Positions 26,134-34,563 of a DNA stretch of 64,000 bases are shown here, piece by piece (the first letter of the stretch is position 1; every line of letters begins with the position of its first letter). This stretch comes from Sinorhizobium mexicanum (GTDB lineage Bacteria > Pseudomonadota > Alphaproteobacteria > Rhizobiales > Rhizobiaceae), in NCBI RefSeq assembly GCF_013488225.1, contig NZ_CP041238.1:3435501-3499500 (forward strand), given 5' to 3'. Made by a program: the position numbers and the translations under genes. The notes under the pieces were generated by a model. That model did not search any database and was not told the origin of the DNA. It worked only from the letters and a program-made list of their open reading frames with translations.

Positions 26134-27035
26134 GCTGCTTTGCCTCCCGCTTTTTCATCTTCTGCCGCAAGAGCGGCGAGTAATTCGGTGTAATCCTTGT
26201 CGAAGGCGAGTCCCGATGCCTTCAGCTTTTCATGAGCGGCTTTGATCGTTTCCGAAATAGCCAGGGAAAGAACAGGCCTGAGCCCAAGGCTTTCCAGCGT
26301 TGCGGCCGCCTCCTTCATTTCCGTGACACGGCGCGCGCCGTGCTGCTGCGTGCGGCCGATGTAGTAGGTGGCCGTCTGTCGCCAGTCGATTCCGGGGAAG
26401 GTCTCGGAGATCGAATCCAGAATGCGCTCCCGCACGCCGGCCTTTTCCGCAGCCGTCAGGCTCTCGATCAGCAGTGCTTCCACGCCCTTGACGATGACAC
26501 TGCGGATCATCTTCACAGCACATGCCTGGCCGATTTGGGTCCCCACCGCCTCGATGTCCATGCCGGCCTTCGTCAAAAGGGCTGCGGCACGCTCGGCCGC
26601 CGCGCCAGCGAGCAGGATCGGAACTTTGTGTTTGTATGGCGGCACCCGCGCCATGACCGCGCCTTCGACGAAGGCAGCCTTTCCCCCCTGTGCCAGCGCC
26701 TCCCCCACCTTCTTTTTGGCGTCTGGCGAAATCGAGTTCAGGTCGACGAAGATCTGATCAGCTTTCAGCACCCTGCCCGCCTCGGCACCGACATGCACCG
26801 CGGCTGAGCCGACGACGAGGGAAAGGACGATATCCGCGGCCGCAACCGCCTCGCCGATCTGCGCATGAGTGGAAACCTTCCACTCCGCCGCCTTGGCCGA
26901 AAGTGCCGGCGCTTGCGCCCCGTCTGCGAAACGGATGTCGAATGCAGACAGAGCAGAAACCCCCGGCTCCTCCGCGAGCCCCGAAGCCATGGCCTGTGCG
27001 GCCTCTCCGAAACCGATGAAGGCTATCTTTGTCAT
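26130..27035 (-). CDS. NAD(P)-dependent oxidoreductase, 6PGDH-like with DUF1932 C-domain
   Basis: 301-residue beta-hydroxyacid-dehydrogenase-like protein. An N-terminal Rossmann domain (FIGFGEAAQAMASG, residues about 5-18) and the VDLNSISPDAKKKVG block near 90 resemble 3-hydroxyisobutyrate dehydrogenase substrate-binding sequences. The C-terminal helical DUF1932 part carries KMIRSVIVKGVEALLIE near 175. A close paralog is at 33668-34552, so the family is used twice in this cluster. ATG 27035 has AAAGGAC just upstream; the open frame to 27134 runs into the operator. First gene of the leftward unit with a D-2-hydroxyacid dehydrogenase and a flavoprotein. Confidence 0.86.
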   Translation of the reverse strand: MTKIAFIGFGEAAQAMASGLAEEPGVSALSAFDIRFADGAQAPALSAKAAEWKVSTHAQIGEAVAAADIVLSLVVGSAAVHVGAEAGRVLKADQIFVDLNSISPDAKKKVGEALAQGGKAAFVEGAVMARVPPYKHKVPILLAGAAAERAAALLTKAGMDIEAVGTQIGQACAVKMIRSVIVKGVEALLIESLTAAEKAGVRERILDSISETFPGIDWRQTATYYIGRTQQHGARRVTEMKEAAATLESLGLRPVLSLAISETIKAAHEKLKASGLAFDKDYTELLAALAAEDEKAGGKAA

Positions 27036-27106
27036 GTCCTTTTCCTGTCGTGATTGGCTGTGTTGGACGTCTCTAAATCCTTCATCCTCACGCCGGATCC
27101 AGCATT

Positions 27107-27132
27107 GTATTTCTTTGTCGACTTTTGTATGC
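27107..27132. promoter_or_regulatory. Putative GntR/FCD operator, site 8
   Basis: GTATTT (27107), GTCGAC (27117) and GTATGC (27127) at 10-bp steps, in the 160-bp divergent spacer between the DUF1932-type gene and the second HpcH/HpaI aldolase. Same arrangement as site 1. Confidence 0.6.
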
Positions 27133-27195
27133 AATGATTGGAACTAACGCAAGTCTCTTGAAGAAAAATTCCTGTCGATGGCGGAGGGGCGGAAC

Positions 27196-27990
27196 ATGCC
27201 GGCGAATCTACTCAAGGAACGACTGAAATCAGGTGAACCCACGTTCGTCTTTTCCGTGCGCATGTCGCGCACCGTGAACATAGTCTCGCTGGCACAGGCT
27301 ACAGGCTACCACGGGCTTTATGTGGATCTGCAGCACAGTTCGATCTCGATCGACACCGCGGCGCAGATCTGCACGACGGCTCTTCATAGCGAGGTCACGG
27401 CCTTCGTGCGCGTGCCGAGCCTTGAGCCCGGCCTGATCTCGCGCGTTCTCGATGCGGGTTCGCAGGGCATTCTCGCGCCGGACATCCGCTCTGCCGCCGA
27501 CGCGAAAGCTCTGGTCAAGGCGGCACTGATTGCACCGAAGGGCGACCGCTCGGTCGGTGGCGGCATTCCCAATCCGCGCTTCAGGGGGCTTTCCGGCGGC
27601 GCGCTGGCGGGTGCGATCAACGACGCGACCCTGCTCATCGCGATGATCGAGACGGAGGAAGGCGTGGCGGCAGCAGCCGACATTATCGGCGTAGACGGCA
27701 TCGATGCCATCCAGATCGGCAGCAACGATCTCACCACCTCTATGGGCATTCCCGGTCAATACAAACACGAACGCGTCCAGGAAGCCTATCGCAAGGTGAT
27801 CGAGGCCTGCAAGGCAGCCGGAAAGCCGCTGATCATCGGAGGCATCCGCAAGAGCGACGAACTCGAGCCCTATGTTCGAATGGGCGCGGCGCGCTGCTAC
27901 TTCACGGGCGCGGACAGCGTCTTCATGGTCGAGGGCGCGAAGATGTTCCTCAACGAAGCCAAGAATGCCGACGCGACCATCACCGGCTGA
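27196..27990 (+). CDS. HpcH/HpaI family aldolase (second copy)
   Basis: 264-residue class II aldolase with the family landmarks GLYVDLQHSSIS near 42-53, metal Glu in MIETEEGVAAA near 153 and IGSNDLTTSMG near 181. Compared with the copy at 8994 it keeps the same active-site positions but differs in the loops (for example IPNPRFRGLSGG near 125), so a different aldehyde partner is plausible. ATG at 27196 follows GGAGGGGCGGAAC; the in-frame ATG at 27178 lacks a site. Single-gene unit, with the IS element 67 bp beyond its stop. Confidence 0.87.
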   Translation: MPANLLKERLKSGEPTFVFSVRMSRTVNIVSLAQATGYHGLYVDLQHSSISIDTAAQICTTALHSEVTAFVRVPSLEPGLISRVLDAGSQGILAPDIRSAADAKALVKAALIAPKGDRSVGGGIPNPRFRGLSGGALAGAINDATLLIAMIETEEGVAAAADIIGVDGIDAIQIGSNDLTTSMGIPGQYKHERVQEAYRKVIEACKAAGKPLIIGGIRKSDELEPYVRMGAARCYFTGADSVFMVEGAKMFLNEAKNADATITG

Positions 27991-28057
27991 GATGCACCGG
28001 AATCCAGCGGCCGGCGCAATCCAGAGCCGGCCGTTGGGAAAAAATGGGCTGCCTTAG

Positions 28058-28894
28058 GCTCCAGACTCAATTGGTCCACCAGATGATGATAGCGGCGATG
28101 TGGACGGCAGCCTGGAAGTTTGTGGCGAGCTTGTCGTAGCGGGTGGCGATCCGCCGCCAATCCTTGAGACGGCAGAACATCCGCTCGATGACGTTGCGCT
28201 GGCGATAGGCCGTTGCATCGAAGGGATGGCGGCGCTTTCTGGTCGGGTTGTTGGGAATGACCGGAATGGTGCCGCGTGCGGTCAGATACTGGCGCAGGGC
28301 ATCGCTGTCGTAAGCGGTGTCGGCGGCGAGGAAATAGGCGGGTGGCAGGTGCTGGAGTAACGGCACGGCGGCGCGCACATCGCCCATCTGCCCCGGCGAG
28401 ATCTGCAGGCCGAGCGGCCGGCCGCGCCCGTCTACGACGGCGTGGATTTTCGTCGTCCGGCCGCCGCGGGAGCGACCAATCGCCTGCGTCTGCGCCCCCC
28501 TTTTCCACCAGCGGCGGAGCGATGGACCTTCGCGGTGGTACTGTCGATCATCTGCATATCGCATGGACTGGCCGCGACCAGGGCCGAAAACAGCTTCTGC
28601 CACAGGCCGCGGCCGGCCCAGCGATGAAAGCGGTTGTAAATCGTGGTTGGCGGGCCATAGACGGCCGGGCAATCCTGCCAACGGCAGCCGACACGCAACA
28701 CATGGACAATGCCGCTGATGACGCGGCGGTCATCGACCCGGCGCGCACCGGGCCGGTTCTTCGGCAGCAGCGGTTCGATCACGGACCATTGCTGATCACT
28801 TAGCCAGAATTCGCTTCCCATGCCTCACCTCCGCTATTTCGGAATAGAATCATGGAAATCAAACGCCATCAATAGGCTGATTGAGTTTTAACCC
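28058..28894 (-). mobile_element. IS5-family insertion sequence
   Basis: About 837 bp bounded by imperfect terminal inverted repeats (left GGCTCCAGACTCAAT, right end read inward GGGTTAAAACTCAAT; 10 of 15 match) and a TAG triplet on each side that I take as the 3-bp target duplication. The transposase runs leftward in two overlapping frames. Removing the element and one TAG rejoins the neighbouring enolase-family gene with a TAA stop, so the insertion landed in that stop codon. Confidence 0.78.
28067..28821 (-). CDS. IS5-family transposase, two frames joined by -1 frameshift
   Basis: The N-terminal frame (28821 down to about 28500; full open frame ends 28432) carries the DUF4096-like start FWLSDQQWSVIEPLLPKN and the first catalytic Asp (MIDSTTAKVH). 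The second frame (down to 28067) carries the second Asp (LAADTAYDSDALR) and the catalytic Glu in a textbook YREK signature, Y-x2-R-x3-E-x6-K. The frames overlap at an A4G6 run on the coding strand near 28500-28512, and the second lies -1 relative to the first, as in IS5 elements that use programmed frameshifting. Joined length is about 250 residues, normal for the group, so the element may still be active. Confidence 0.85.
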
Positions 28895-30078
28895 TAGTGT
28901 TTGGCGGCGACAGGAGGATAGGCTTTGAGCGCTTCCTCGTCGATGTCGGCGCCCCAGCCCGGACCACCGGGCAGGCGCATGTGGCCATTCTCAATGCGAG
29001 GAGCCTGGGTGATCAGTTCATTGGTCCAGGGAACCTGTACCACGTCCATTTCCATCACCCGGAAATTCGGGACGGCGGCGCAGAAATGCGCGCTGATCAG
29101 CGTCGCGATCGGACCGCAGAAATTATGCGTGGCGACATTGACCTCGAAGGCGTCGGCAAGGGCGGCCATTCGCATCGCCTCGTATATGCCGTTCCAGGGC
29201 ACGTCGATGATGACGACATCCACGGCATTCTCCTCCAGGAAAGGCCGCAACTGCCGCCTGCCGCTCAGCGTCTCGCAGGATGCTATCGGGATATTGCTGC
29301 CGCGCCGGACCTGCGCAACGGCCTTGGCGTCGAAATTGTCGATCTCCAGCCATTCGAGGTCGAGCGGTTCGAGTGCCCGAGCCATACGCAGATAGCCTTC
29401 GGGGCGGAAATTGAAATTGATGTCGAGCTTGATACCGACCTCCGGCCCGGCGCCTTCGCGGAAGGCAGCCATCTGATCGACGGCGGCGGAAATCGCCGCC
29501 CGCGTCGGGTTGCGGTCGGGATCGCCTGAACCGCCGGCAAAGCCCGGCCGATACATATAGGGCTCGGGCTTGTCGAACATCATCAGGTTCGTTTTCAACG
29601 CGTGATAGCCCGATTCCCGCACTTGGCGCCCAAGCATCTTGACGTCGTCGAGCGACGTTATCCGCGGCACTCCGAGGTCTTTCCAGTTGGTGACATGGTA
29701 GGAGCCGCAATGCGACCAATACATGCGGATACTGTCACGCATCATGCCGCCGATCAGTTCATAGGCTGGCACGCCCATCGATTTTGCCTTGATGTCGACC
29801 AGCGCATTCTCGATCGCCCCTATGGCGCGGGAAACCGCACCAAAGGGCACGCCCCAGCTAGCACGCCGCAGGCGATCGATCAGCGGATGGATGCGGCGAG
29901 GATCCTCGCCCACAATCTGCTGCGTGAGATGGCCTACCAAGGGCGAGAGCACATTGTTGATATGGTTCTCGGGAAACTCCGACCAGCCGACGAGCCCCTC
30001 GTCCGTGGTGATCTTGAGAAAGGAGAGATTGCGCCATCCGGCGTTGCAGTAAAGCGTTTCAAAGCCGCTGATCTTCAT
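28894..30078 (-). CDS. Mandelate racemase/muconate lactonizing enzyme family protein
   Basis: 394-residue enolase-superfamily enzyme. Metal and acid/base residues can be traced: lysine in HALKTN (about 165), metal ligands Asp in KLDINFN (about 221), Glu in WLEIDN (about 247) and Glu in SCETLSG (about 273), and the catalytic His in VATHNFCGP (about 323). That is the MR-type set used by acid-sugar dehydratases and racemases. ATG at 30078 follows GGAGGCACC. The stop codon TAG is partly built from the end of the IS element. Last gene of the leftward unit TctC-TctC-MR. A different MR-type enzyme lies at 32367. Confidence 0.88.
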   Translation of the reverse strand: MKISGFETLYCNAGWRNLSFLKITTDEGLVGWSEFPENHINNVLSPLVGHLTQQIVGEDPRRIHPLIDRLRRASWGVPFGAVSRAIGAIENALVDIKAKSMGVPAYELIGGMMRDSIRMYWSHCGSYHVTNWKDLGVPRITSLDDVKMLGRQVRESGYHALKTNLMMFDKPEPYMYRPGFAGGSGDPDRNPTRAAISAAVDQMAAFREGAGPEVGIKLDINFNFRPEGYLRMARALEPLDLEWLEIDNFDAKAVAQVRRGSNIPIASCETLSGRRQLRPFLEENAVDVVIIDVPWNGIYEAMRMAALADAFEVNVATHNFCGPIATLISAHFCAAVPNFRVMEMDVVQVPWTNELITQAPRIENGHMRLPGGPGWGADIDEEALKAYPPVAAKH

Positions 30079-30106
30079 GGTGCCTCCGATGTCTTCGTTG
30101 GGAGAT

Positions 30107-30127
30107 GGCCGCCGTGTTCCGGCGGCC
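30107..30127. repeat. Intercistronic hairpin after TTT binding-protein gene
   Basis: Perfect 8-bp stem GGCCGCCG/CGGCGGCC with a 5-nt loop, 16 bp downstream of the TctC-like stop (30144) and before the MR-family gene. No U-run. Confidence 0.5.
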
Positions 30128-30143
30128 TCCCCGGCGCGGCAGG

Positions 30144-31091
30144 TCATTTGATCCAGGGACTGGTATCCCAGATGCGCTTGAGAGCCGTGTATTCGCCCTT
30201 CGCGAACGTCTCCGTCTCCTTGGCGTTCATCGGCGTGAAGATGAAGTTGCGCTGAGCGATCGCCTGCCGGTAGGCCGGATCTTCGGCCACCTGCTGAAAG
30301 CACTTGTTGAGCTTGTCCTTGATTTCCGGTGGCAGGCCCTTCGGGGCGCCGACCAAGAAGGTATTCCCGCCCGTAATGTCGTAGCCGATCTCCTTCAGAG
30401 TGGGCACGTCCGGAAGACCGGAAAATCGCTCGGTACCCGCAACGGCCAGGGTTTCGAGCTGATCCTTGAAATTGGCGCTCTCCGTCACCGAGAGACCGAG
30501 AATCTCGACATGGCCGCCCATTACCGCGTTTCGCGCCTGGGGCGACTCCACCATCGGAATGAAATCGAATTTCGCGCCGGTCGCCTCCATCAGGCGAAGA
30601 AGAACCAGATGGTCATCGGCACCGGCCTGGGTAATCGCAGCCTGGATGGGACTGGTCTTGGCCGCTGCCAGCAGATCCTGGATCGTCTTGAACCTGCCTC
30701 CCTTCTTGGCGCTGATCGCGACGCGCGTGCTCACAAGATTGGCGAGATAGTCGAAGCTTTCCATCGTGTAGCGGGGTGCATTCACAGCGATGGTCCCGAC
30801 AGGCAGGTTCGGCGTCAGGAGAGAGCCGATCGTATAACCGTCCGGCGCAGCCGCGGCGATATCGATCATGCCAAGCGTGCCGCCGGCACCGGGCTTGTCG
30901 ATCACGACGATATCGCCGCCGACGCATTTCTCCAGAAAAGGTTCGGCGATCCGCACACCGACATCAGCGCCGCCGCCCGGCGCAAAGGGCACGATATAGG
31001 TAATGACCTTACCGCCCGGATATTCCGCCTGCGCGGCACTCGTCCAAGCCGCGACCGTCAATGCGGTCAGCAGCGCAACGCAACATCTCAT
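30144..31091 (-). CDS. TTT transporter solute-binding protein (TctC/Bug family)
   Basis: 315-residue periplasmic binding protein with a signal peptide of about 22 residues cut at AQA-EYP. Mature landmarks: YIVPFAPGGGADVGVR, GADDH near 170, ARNAVMGGHVE near 193, a cysteine pair (EKCVG, NKCFQ) and C-terminal TSPWIK. It resembles the copies at 11008 and 31182 more than those at 39451 and 41468. GGGAGG precedes the ATG at 31091; the open frame continues to 31154 without a site. It lies directly after another TctC gene, a tandem duplication or two specificities in one transcript. Confidence 0.88.
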   Translation of the reverse strand: MRCCVALLTALTVAAWTSAAQAEYPGGKVITYIVPFAPGGGADVGVRIAEPFLEKCVGGDIVVIDKPGAGGTLGMIDIAAAAPDGYTIGSLLTPNLPVGTIAVNAPRYTMESFDYLANLVSTRVAISAKKGGRFKTIQDLLAAAKTSPIQAAITQAGADDHLVLLRLMEATGAKFDFIPMVESPQARNAVMGGHVEILGLSVTESANFKDQLETLAVAGTERFSGLPDVPTLKEIGYDITGGNTFLVGAPKGLPPEIKDKLNKCFQQVAEDPAYRQAIAQRNFIFTPMNAKETETFAKGEYTALKRIWDTSPWIK

Positions 31092-31135
31092 CTCGACCTC
31101 CCAGTCGTCCGAAACAAAGCTGATTGTTTGAAGAA

Positions 31136-31160
31136 AGGCCGCTGTCTTCCGCAACGGCCT
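31136..31160. repeat. Short intercistronic hairpin between tandem TctC genes
   Basis: 6-bp stem AGGCCG/CGGCCT with a 13-nt loop, 22 bp after the stop of the first TctC gene (31182). Weaker than the hairpins at 10893, 30107 and 42432 but in the same relative position. Confidence 0.35.
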
Positions 31161-31181
31161 GTAGCCCGGGTCATCGCATGG

Positions 31182-32132
31182 TCATTGCCAGGGATCAGAC
31201 TTCCAGAGCGCCCGAAGATCCGCATCCTCCTTGGAGATGAACTCCTTGACCTCGCTATCACTCATGACGTTAAGGGCGATGGAGCGCTTTTTCGCCTCTT
31301 CCAGAAAGCCCGGATCCTTGGCCACCTGCGCAATGCAGCCGGCAAGCTTGGCGCGGATCGGCTCCGGCGTGCCGGCTCGAATGCCGAGCACGTGATTGGA
31401 GCCAGCCACGAGGTCGTATCCAAGCTCGCGGAAGGTAGGAACGTCGGGCAGTTCCTTGACGCGTTGAGGGGCGGCGACCGCCAGAACCCGCAGCTGGTCG
31501 AGATAGGGTGCGGTTTCCGTGTTGGAGATGCTGCCGACCTGAACATGGCCGCCGATGACGGCATTGCGTACGCCGCCAGCGCTTTCGAGCGGCAGCGTCG
31601 TAAACCTGACACCAGCCATCTTGGCGAAGCGCAACGCCATGAGGTGGTCGTCCGCGGCAATCGAAGCCGTTCCGAGGTTCATCGGGGTCGAACTTTCCTT
31701 CGCCACCTTTATGAGATCATCGAGCGTCTGGATGTTGCTGCTCTTGCTGACTGCCAGCGTCACATTGGTCCCGACGATGTTTCCGAGCAGATCGAACTTG
31801 TCGAGCGTATAACTGGTCCCGGTGATGGCGCCGACTTCGACGTTTGGCGCATTCAGCGTCGAAATCATGTACCCGTCGGGGTTTGAGGTCGCGAGGTGGG
31901 CAAAGCCGAGCTGGCCACTTGCACCAGGCTTGTTCTCGACGACGATCGTCGCACCGTTGCCGATGCAGCGCTCGAGATAGGGAACCGCCGTGCGAACGCC
32001 GACATCGGTGCCGCCGCCGGCTCCGAACGGGATCAGGAATGTGATGGGATGATCAGGATATTCAGCCGCCGCGGTGCCGATGCCCGCTGCGACCATCAAT
32101 GCTGCGCCGAACATTGTCGGTATGACGTTCAT
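31182..32132 (-). CDS. TTT transporter solute-binding protein (TctC/Bug family)
   Basis: 316-residue binding protein with a signal peptide of about 23 residues (cut AAA-EYP), mature FLIPFGAGGGTDVGVRT, an ADDH block near 172 (here IAADDHLMAL), RNAVIGGHV near 195, two cysteines (ERCIG, AGCIA) and KSDPWQ at the C-terminus. GGGAGGAAGCA precedes the ATG. First gene of the leftward TctC-TctC-MR unit, divergent from a second MR-type gene; the spacer carries two phased operator groups. Confidence 0.89.
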   Translation of the reverse strand: MNVIPTMFGAALMVAAGIGTAAAEYPDHPITFLIPFGAGGGTDVGVRTAVPYLERCIGNGATIVVENKPGASGQLGFAHLATSNPDGYMISTLNAPNVEVGAITGTSYTLDKFDLLGNIVGTNVTLAVSKSSNIQTLDDLIKVAKESSTPMNLGTASIAADDHLMALRFAKMAGVRFTTLPLESAGGVRNAVIGGHVQVGSISNTETAPYLDQLRVLAVAAPQRVKELPDVPTFRELGYDLVAGSNHVLGIRAGTPEPIRAKLAGCIAQVAKDPGFLEEAKKRSIALNVMSDSEVKEFISKEDADLRALWKSDPWQ

Positions 32133-32248
32133 TGCTTCCTCCCGATTGCGCGTTGTTGTACCGCCTCTTCATCTGCATGCGGCCCATCCCCTCTCGGCGT
32201 CGGACCGTCTCCTCGTTTATTCCAGGCCCTCCCGAGGCCATTGCTATT

Positions 32249-32274
32249 GTGTACAATGATATGCATTGATATGC
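32249..32274. promoter_or_regulatory. Putative GntR/FCD operator, site 9
   Basis: GTGTAC (32249), ATATGC (32259) and ATATGC (32269) at 10-bp steps, nearer the leftward TctC promoter in the 234-bp divergent spacer. Confidence 0.5.
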
Positions 32275-32281
32275 AAATGAC

Positions 32282-32297
32282 GTATACGACGATATAC
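32282..32297. promoter_or_regulatory. Putative GntR/FCD operator, site 10
   Basis: GTATAC (32282) and ATATAC (32292), 10 bp apart, 70 bp upstream of the rightward MR-type gene. It is 13 bp out of step with site 9, so the two groups may serve the two divergent promoters separately. Confidence 0.5.
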
Positions 32298-32366
32298 AGA
32301 AATTCGGCGGAGTAAGTGCGCCGCGCCGGTCGGCTTGGATTCCGAGGGAGCTGGAGGAGCAGATCA

Positions 32367-33476
32367 ATGAAGATCACCGATCTTACCGTGACGATGTTCG
32401 AACGAGCCATTCCGAAGGCTTCCTATGGCCGCCACACAATGCCGGGTTCGGGCAAGGTTTGCCTCGGCCTGGTGACTGTCTCCGCGGATGACGGCGTTCA
32501 GGGCCACGCGTTCCTGGGCTCGCCGGTGCGCACGGCCGAACTCGATGCGGCATCCCTCATCATCGCGTTGAAATCCGTGGTTATCGGGCGGGATCCCCTG
32601 CAGCGGGAAGCGATATACAAGGACCTGGCACGCCGCGCAGGGCTGTCGAGCTGGCGATGCGTCGGCGCCATCGATGTGGCGCTATGGGATATCGCCGGCA
32701 AGGTCGCCGGCCTGCCCATCTACCAGCTGATCGGCGGCTTCCGGGAAAAGGCTCCGGCCTATGCCAGCTCGCCGGGCTGGGCCAATGTCGAAAGCTATAT
32801 CGAGGAAGCGCGGGCGGTGAAAGCGCATGGCTATGCCGCCTATAAAGTCCATCCGCCCCGGCTCGATCCCCAAGAGGATCTGGCGGTGGCAAGAGCGGTT
32901 CGCGAGGCCGTTGGCGACGACTACCGGCTGATGTTCGACGCCACGGGCGTCTATAATTATCCGCAGGCACTGATGGTCGGCCGCGAGCTGGAATCGCTCG
33001 GCTATCATTGGTTCGAGGACCCGCTGCCCTTCGAGGACATCTACAACTACACCAAGCTCAAGCAGAAGCTCGATATCCAGGTCATGGCGACGGAACTTTC
33101 GCCCGGCGCCTTTCACGCCTACGAGCCCTGGGTGTCGCAGAAGGCAACCGATGCGCTTCGCGGCGACGTCGCGCTGAAAGGCGGGATCACCGCCTGCCTG
33201 AAAACGGCCCATCTTGCAGAAGCCTTCCGGCTGAACTACGAGCTCCACCACGGCGGCAATTCGCTGAACAATGTCGCCAACCTGCACCTCTTCTGTGCGA
33301 TTCCGAATACAGACTATTTCGAGGTCGTTCTGCCTGACGAGGCGCAGAAATGCGGCTTGATTGACGATCTGCAGGTTGGATCTGACGGCTTCGTTCACGT
33401 GCCGAAGAAGCCCGGCCTCGGCGTCGACATCGACTTCGAGCTCATCGAGCACTCGAAAATCCGGGTCCTCAGCTGA
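32367..33476 (+). CDS. Mandelate racemase/enolase superfamily protein (second)
   Basis: 369-residue enolase-superfamily enzyme. Active-site tracing: lysine in YKVHPP (about 166), Asp in MFDATGVYN (about 192), Glu in WFEDPLP (about 217), Glu in ATELSPG (about 243), and His in ELHHGGNS (about 295). It shares the MR-type Lys/His set with the enzyme at 28894, but its KxH rather than KxN motif and different capping domain argue for another acid-sugar or hydroxyacid substrate. GGAGGAG lies 8 nt before the ATG. Single-gene unit ending in a rhizobial repeat. Confidence 0.88.
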   Translation: MKITDLTVTMFERAIPKASYGRHTMPGSGKVCLGLVTVSADDGVQGHAFLGSPVRTAELDAASLIIALKSVVIGRDPLQREAIYKDLARRAGLSSWRCVGAIDVALWDIAGKVAGLPIYQLIGGFREKAPAYASSPGWANVESYIEEARAVKAHGYAAYKVHPPRLDPQEDLAVARAVREAVGDDYRLMFDATGVYNYPQALMVGRELESLGYHWFEDPLPFEDIYNYTKLKQKLDIQVMATELSPGAFHAYEPWVSQKATDALRGDVALKGGITACLKTAHLAEAFRLNYELHHGGNSLNNVANLHLFCAIPNTDYFEVVLPDEAQKCGLIDDLQVGSDGFVHVPKKPGLGVDIDFELIEHSKIRVLS

Positions 33477-33517
33477 TTGAGCCGCGTTGGCTGCTACAGC
33501 GCCGCGCGTCTACAGCG

Positions 33518-33614
33518 CCGTGCGTCCTTCAGAACGCACCAAGGACGCTGTAGTCTTTGAATCTACGCATCGTGCTTTCCGAAAATCGATTCCGATTTTC
33601 GGGCCGATGCGCTA
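33518..33614 (-). repeat. Dispersed rhizobial intergenic repeat, copy 1
   Basis: About 96 bp that match, in inverse orientation and with about five differences, the copy at 57413-57508. Contains the perfect hairpin CGAAAATCG-ATTC-CGATTTTCG and a second hairpin built on GTGCGTyCTGAAGGACGCAC. It occupies most of the spacer between the MR-type gene and the convergent DUF1932-type gene. Confidence 0.75.
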
Positions 33615-33667
33615 GTCAGCCGCGCATAGGTCGCTTCCGAATTTCGCATCCTACTGCAGGCGGTCAA

Positions 33668-34552
33668 TCAATCGGCCTTGCGTGCGGCCAGCACGTTGAG
33701 CAGTTCGGGATATTGTGCGTTGGGGTCGTAGGGCACGTCCTTCAAACTCGCATAGCCGGACGCGATCGTCTCGGCGATCGCCAGTGACATCCGCGGTTCC
33801 ATCCCAAGCGTCTCCAGCGTCATGGCGGATTCCTTCATTTCGGAGACGCGTCGCAGGCCGTGTTCGTGCGTGCGCTTGAGGTAATGCGAGGTAAGCTTGC
33901 GCCAATCGAGCCCCGCGAAGGTGACGTTGACGGAATCGAGGATGCGTTCCGTTACGCCGGCGGTTTCGGCAGCCAGCATGCTCTCCAGGATCAGCGCCTC
34001 GACACCTTTCATCATGACGCTGCGGATCATCTTGACAGAGCAGGCCTGGCCGATCCTGTCGCCGATCGCCTCGCAGACCATCCCCACCGCATTAAGCTTG
34101 TCCGCTGCCTCCTCAGCGAGGGGGCCGGCAAGCAGGATGGGCACCTTGTGACGCCGCGGCTTCACCGCGTCCATGATTGCGCCTTCGACGCAAGCGCCCA
34201 CGCCGCCCATGAAGATCGCATCGGCGACACGCTGTTTGGCATCGGGCGATATCGAGTTGAGATCGATGAATATCTGCCCGGGCTGCAGGTACGGTGCTAC
34301 AGAGTCGGCGACTTTCGGGGCCGCCGATCCCTGCACCATCGATAGCACAACCGCCGCTCCTCCCGTCGTTTCTTGAATGGAGGCGGCGAGACAAACACCG
34401 AGCTCTTCGGCTTTGGCTTTCAGTCCCGGGCCATAGGCGGCGTCGTGCAGGCGGATATCATAGGCGGCCAGCCCCTCGAGGCTTGCCTCGTTCCTGAAAC
34501 CAGCGGCCATAGACTGCGCCGCTTCGCCGAAGCCGATGAAAGCAAGTTTCAT
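33668..34552 (-). CDS. NAD(P)-dependent oxidoreductase, 6PGDH-like with DUF1932 C-domain (second)
   Basis: 294-residue paralog of the protein at 26130: same Rossmann start (AFIGFGEAAQSMAAG), same VDLNSISPDAKQRV-type block and same C-terminal KMIRSVMMKGVEALILE helix. Shared architecture implies the same reaction type, NAD(P)-linked oxidation of a beta-hydroxyacid or reduction of the oxo form, on related substrates. ATG at 34552, 11 bp after the NHL gene stop, so it is cotranscribed with that propeller; the frame is open upstream to 34909 inside the NHL gene, which is not used. Confidence 0.86.
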   Translation of the reverse strand: MKLAFIGFGEAAQSMAAGFRNEASLEGLAAYDIRLHDAAYGPGLKAKAEELGVCLAASIQETTGGAAVVLSMVQGSAAPKVADSVAPYLQPGQIFIDLNSISPDAKQRVADAIFMGGVGACVEGAIMDAVKPRRHKVPILLAGPLAEEAADKLNAVGMVCEAIGDRIGQACSVKMIRSVMMKGVEALILESMLAAETAGVTERILDSVNVTFAGLDWRKLTSHYLKRTHEHGLRRVSEMKESAMTLETLGMEPRMSLAIAETIASGYASLKDVPYDPNAQYPELLNVLAARKAD

Positions 34553-34563
34553 GATTTGTACCC

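Noticed and set aside
30105..31886. A 593-codon rightward open frame opposite two TctC genes
   Set aside because: Antisense shadow of two binding-protein genes with signal peptides and family motifs.
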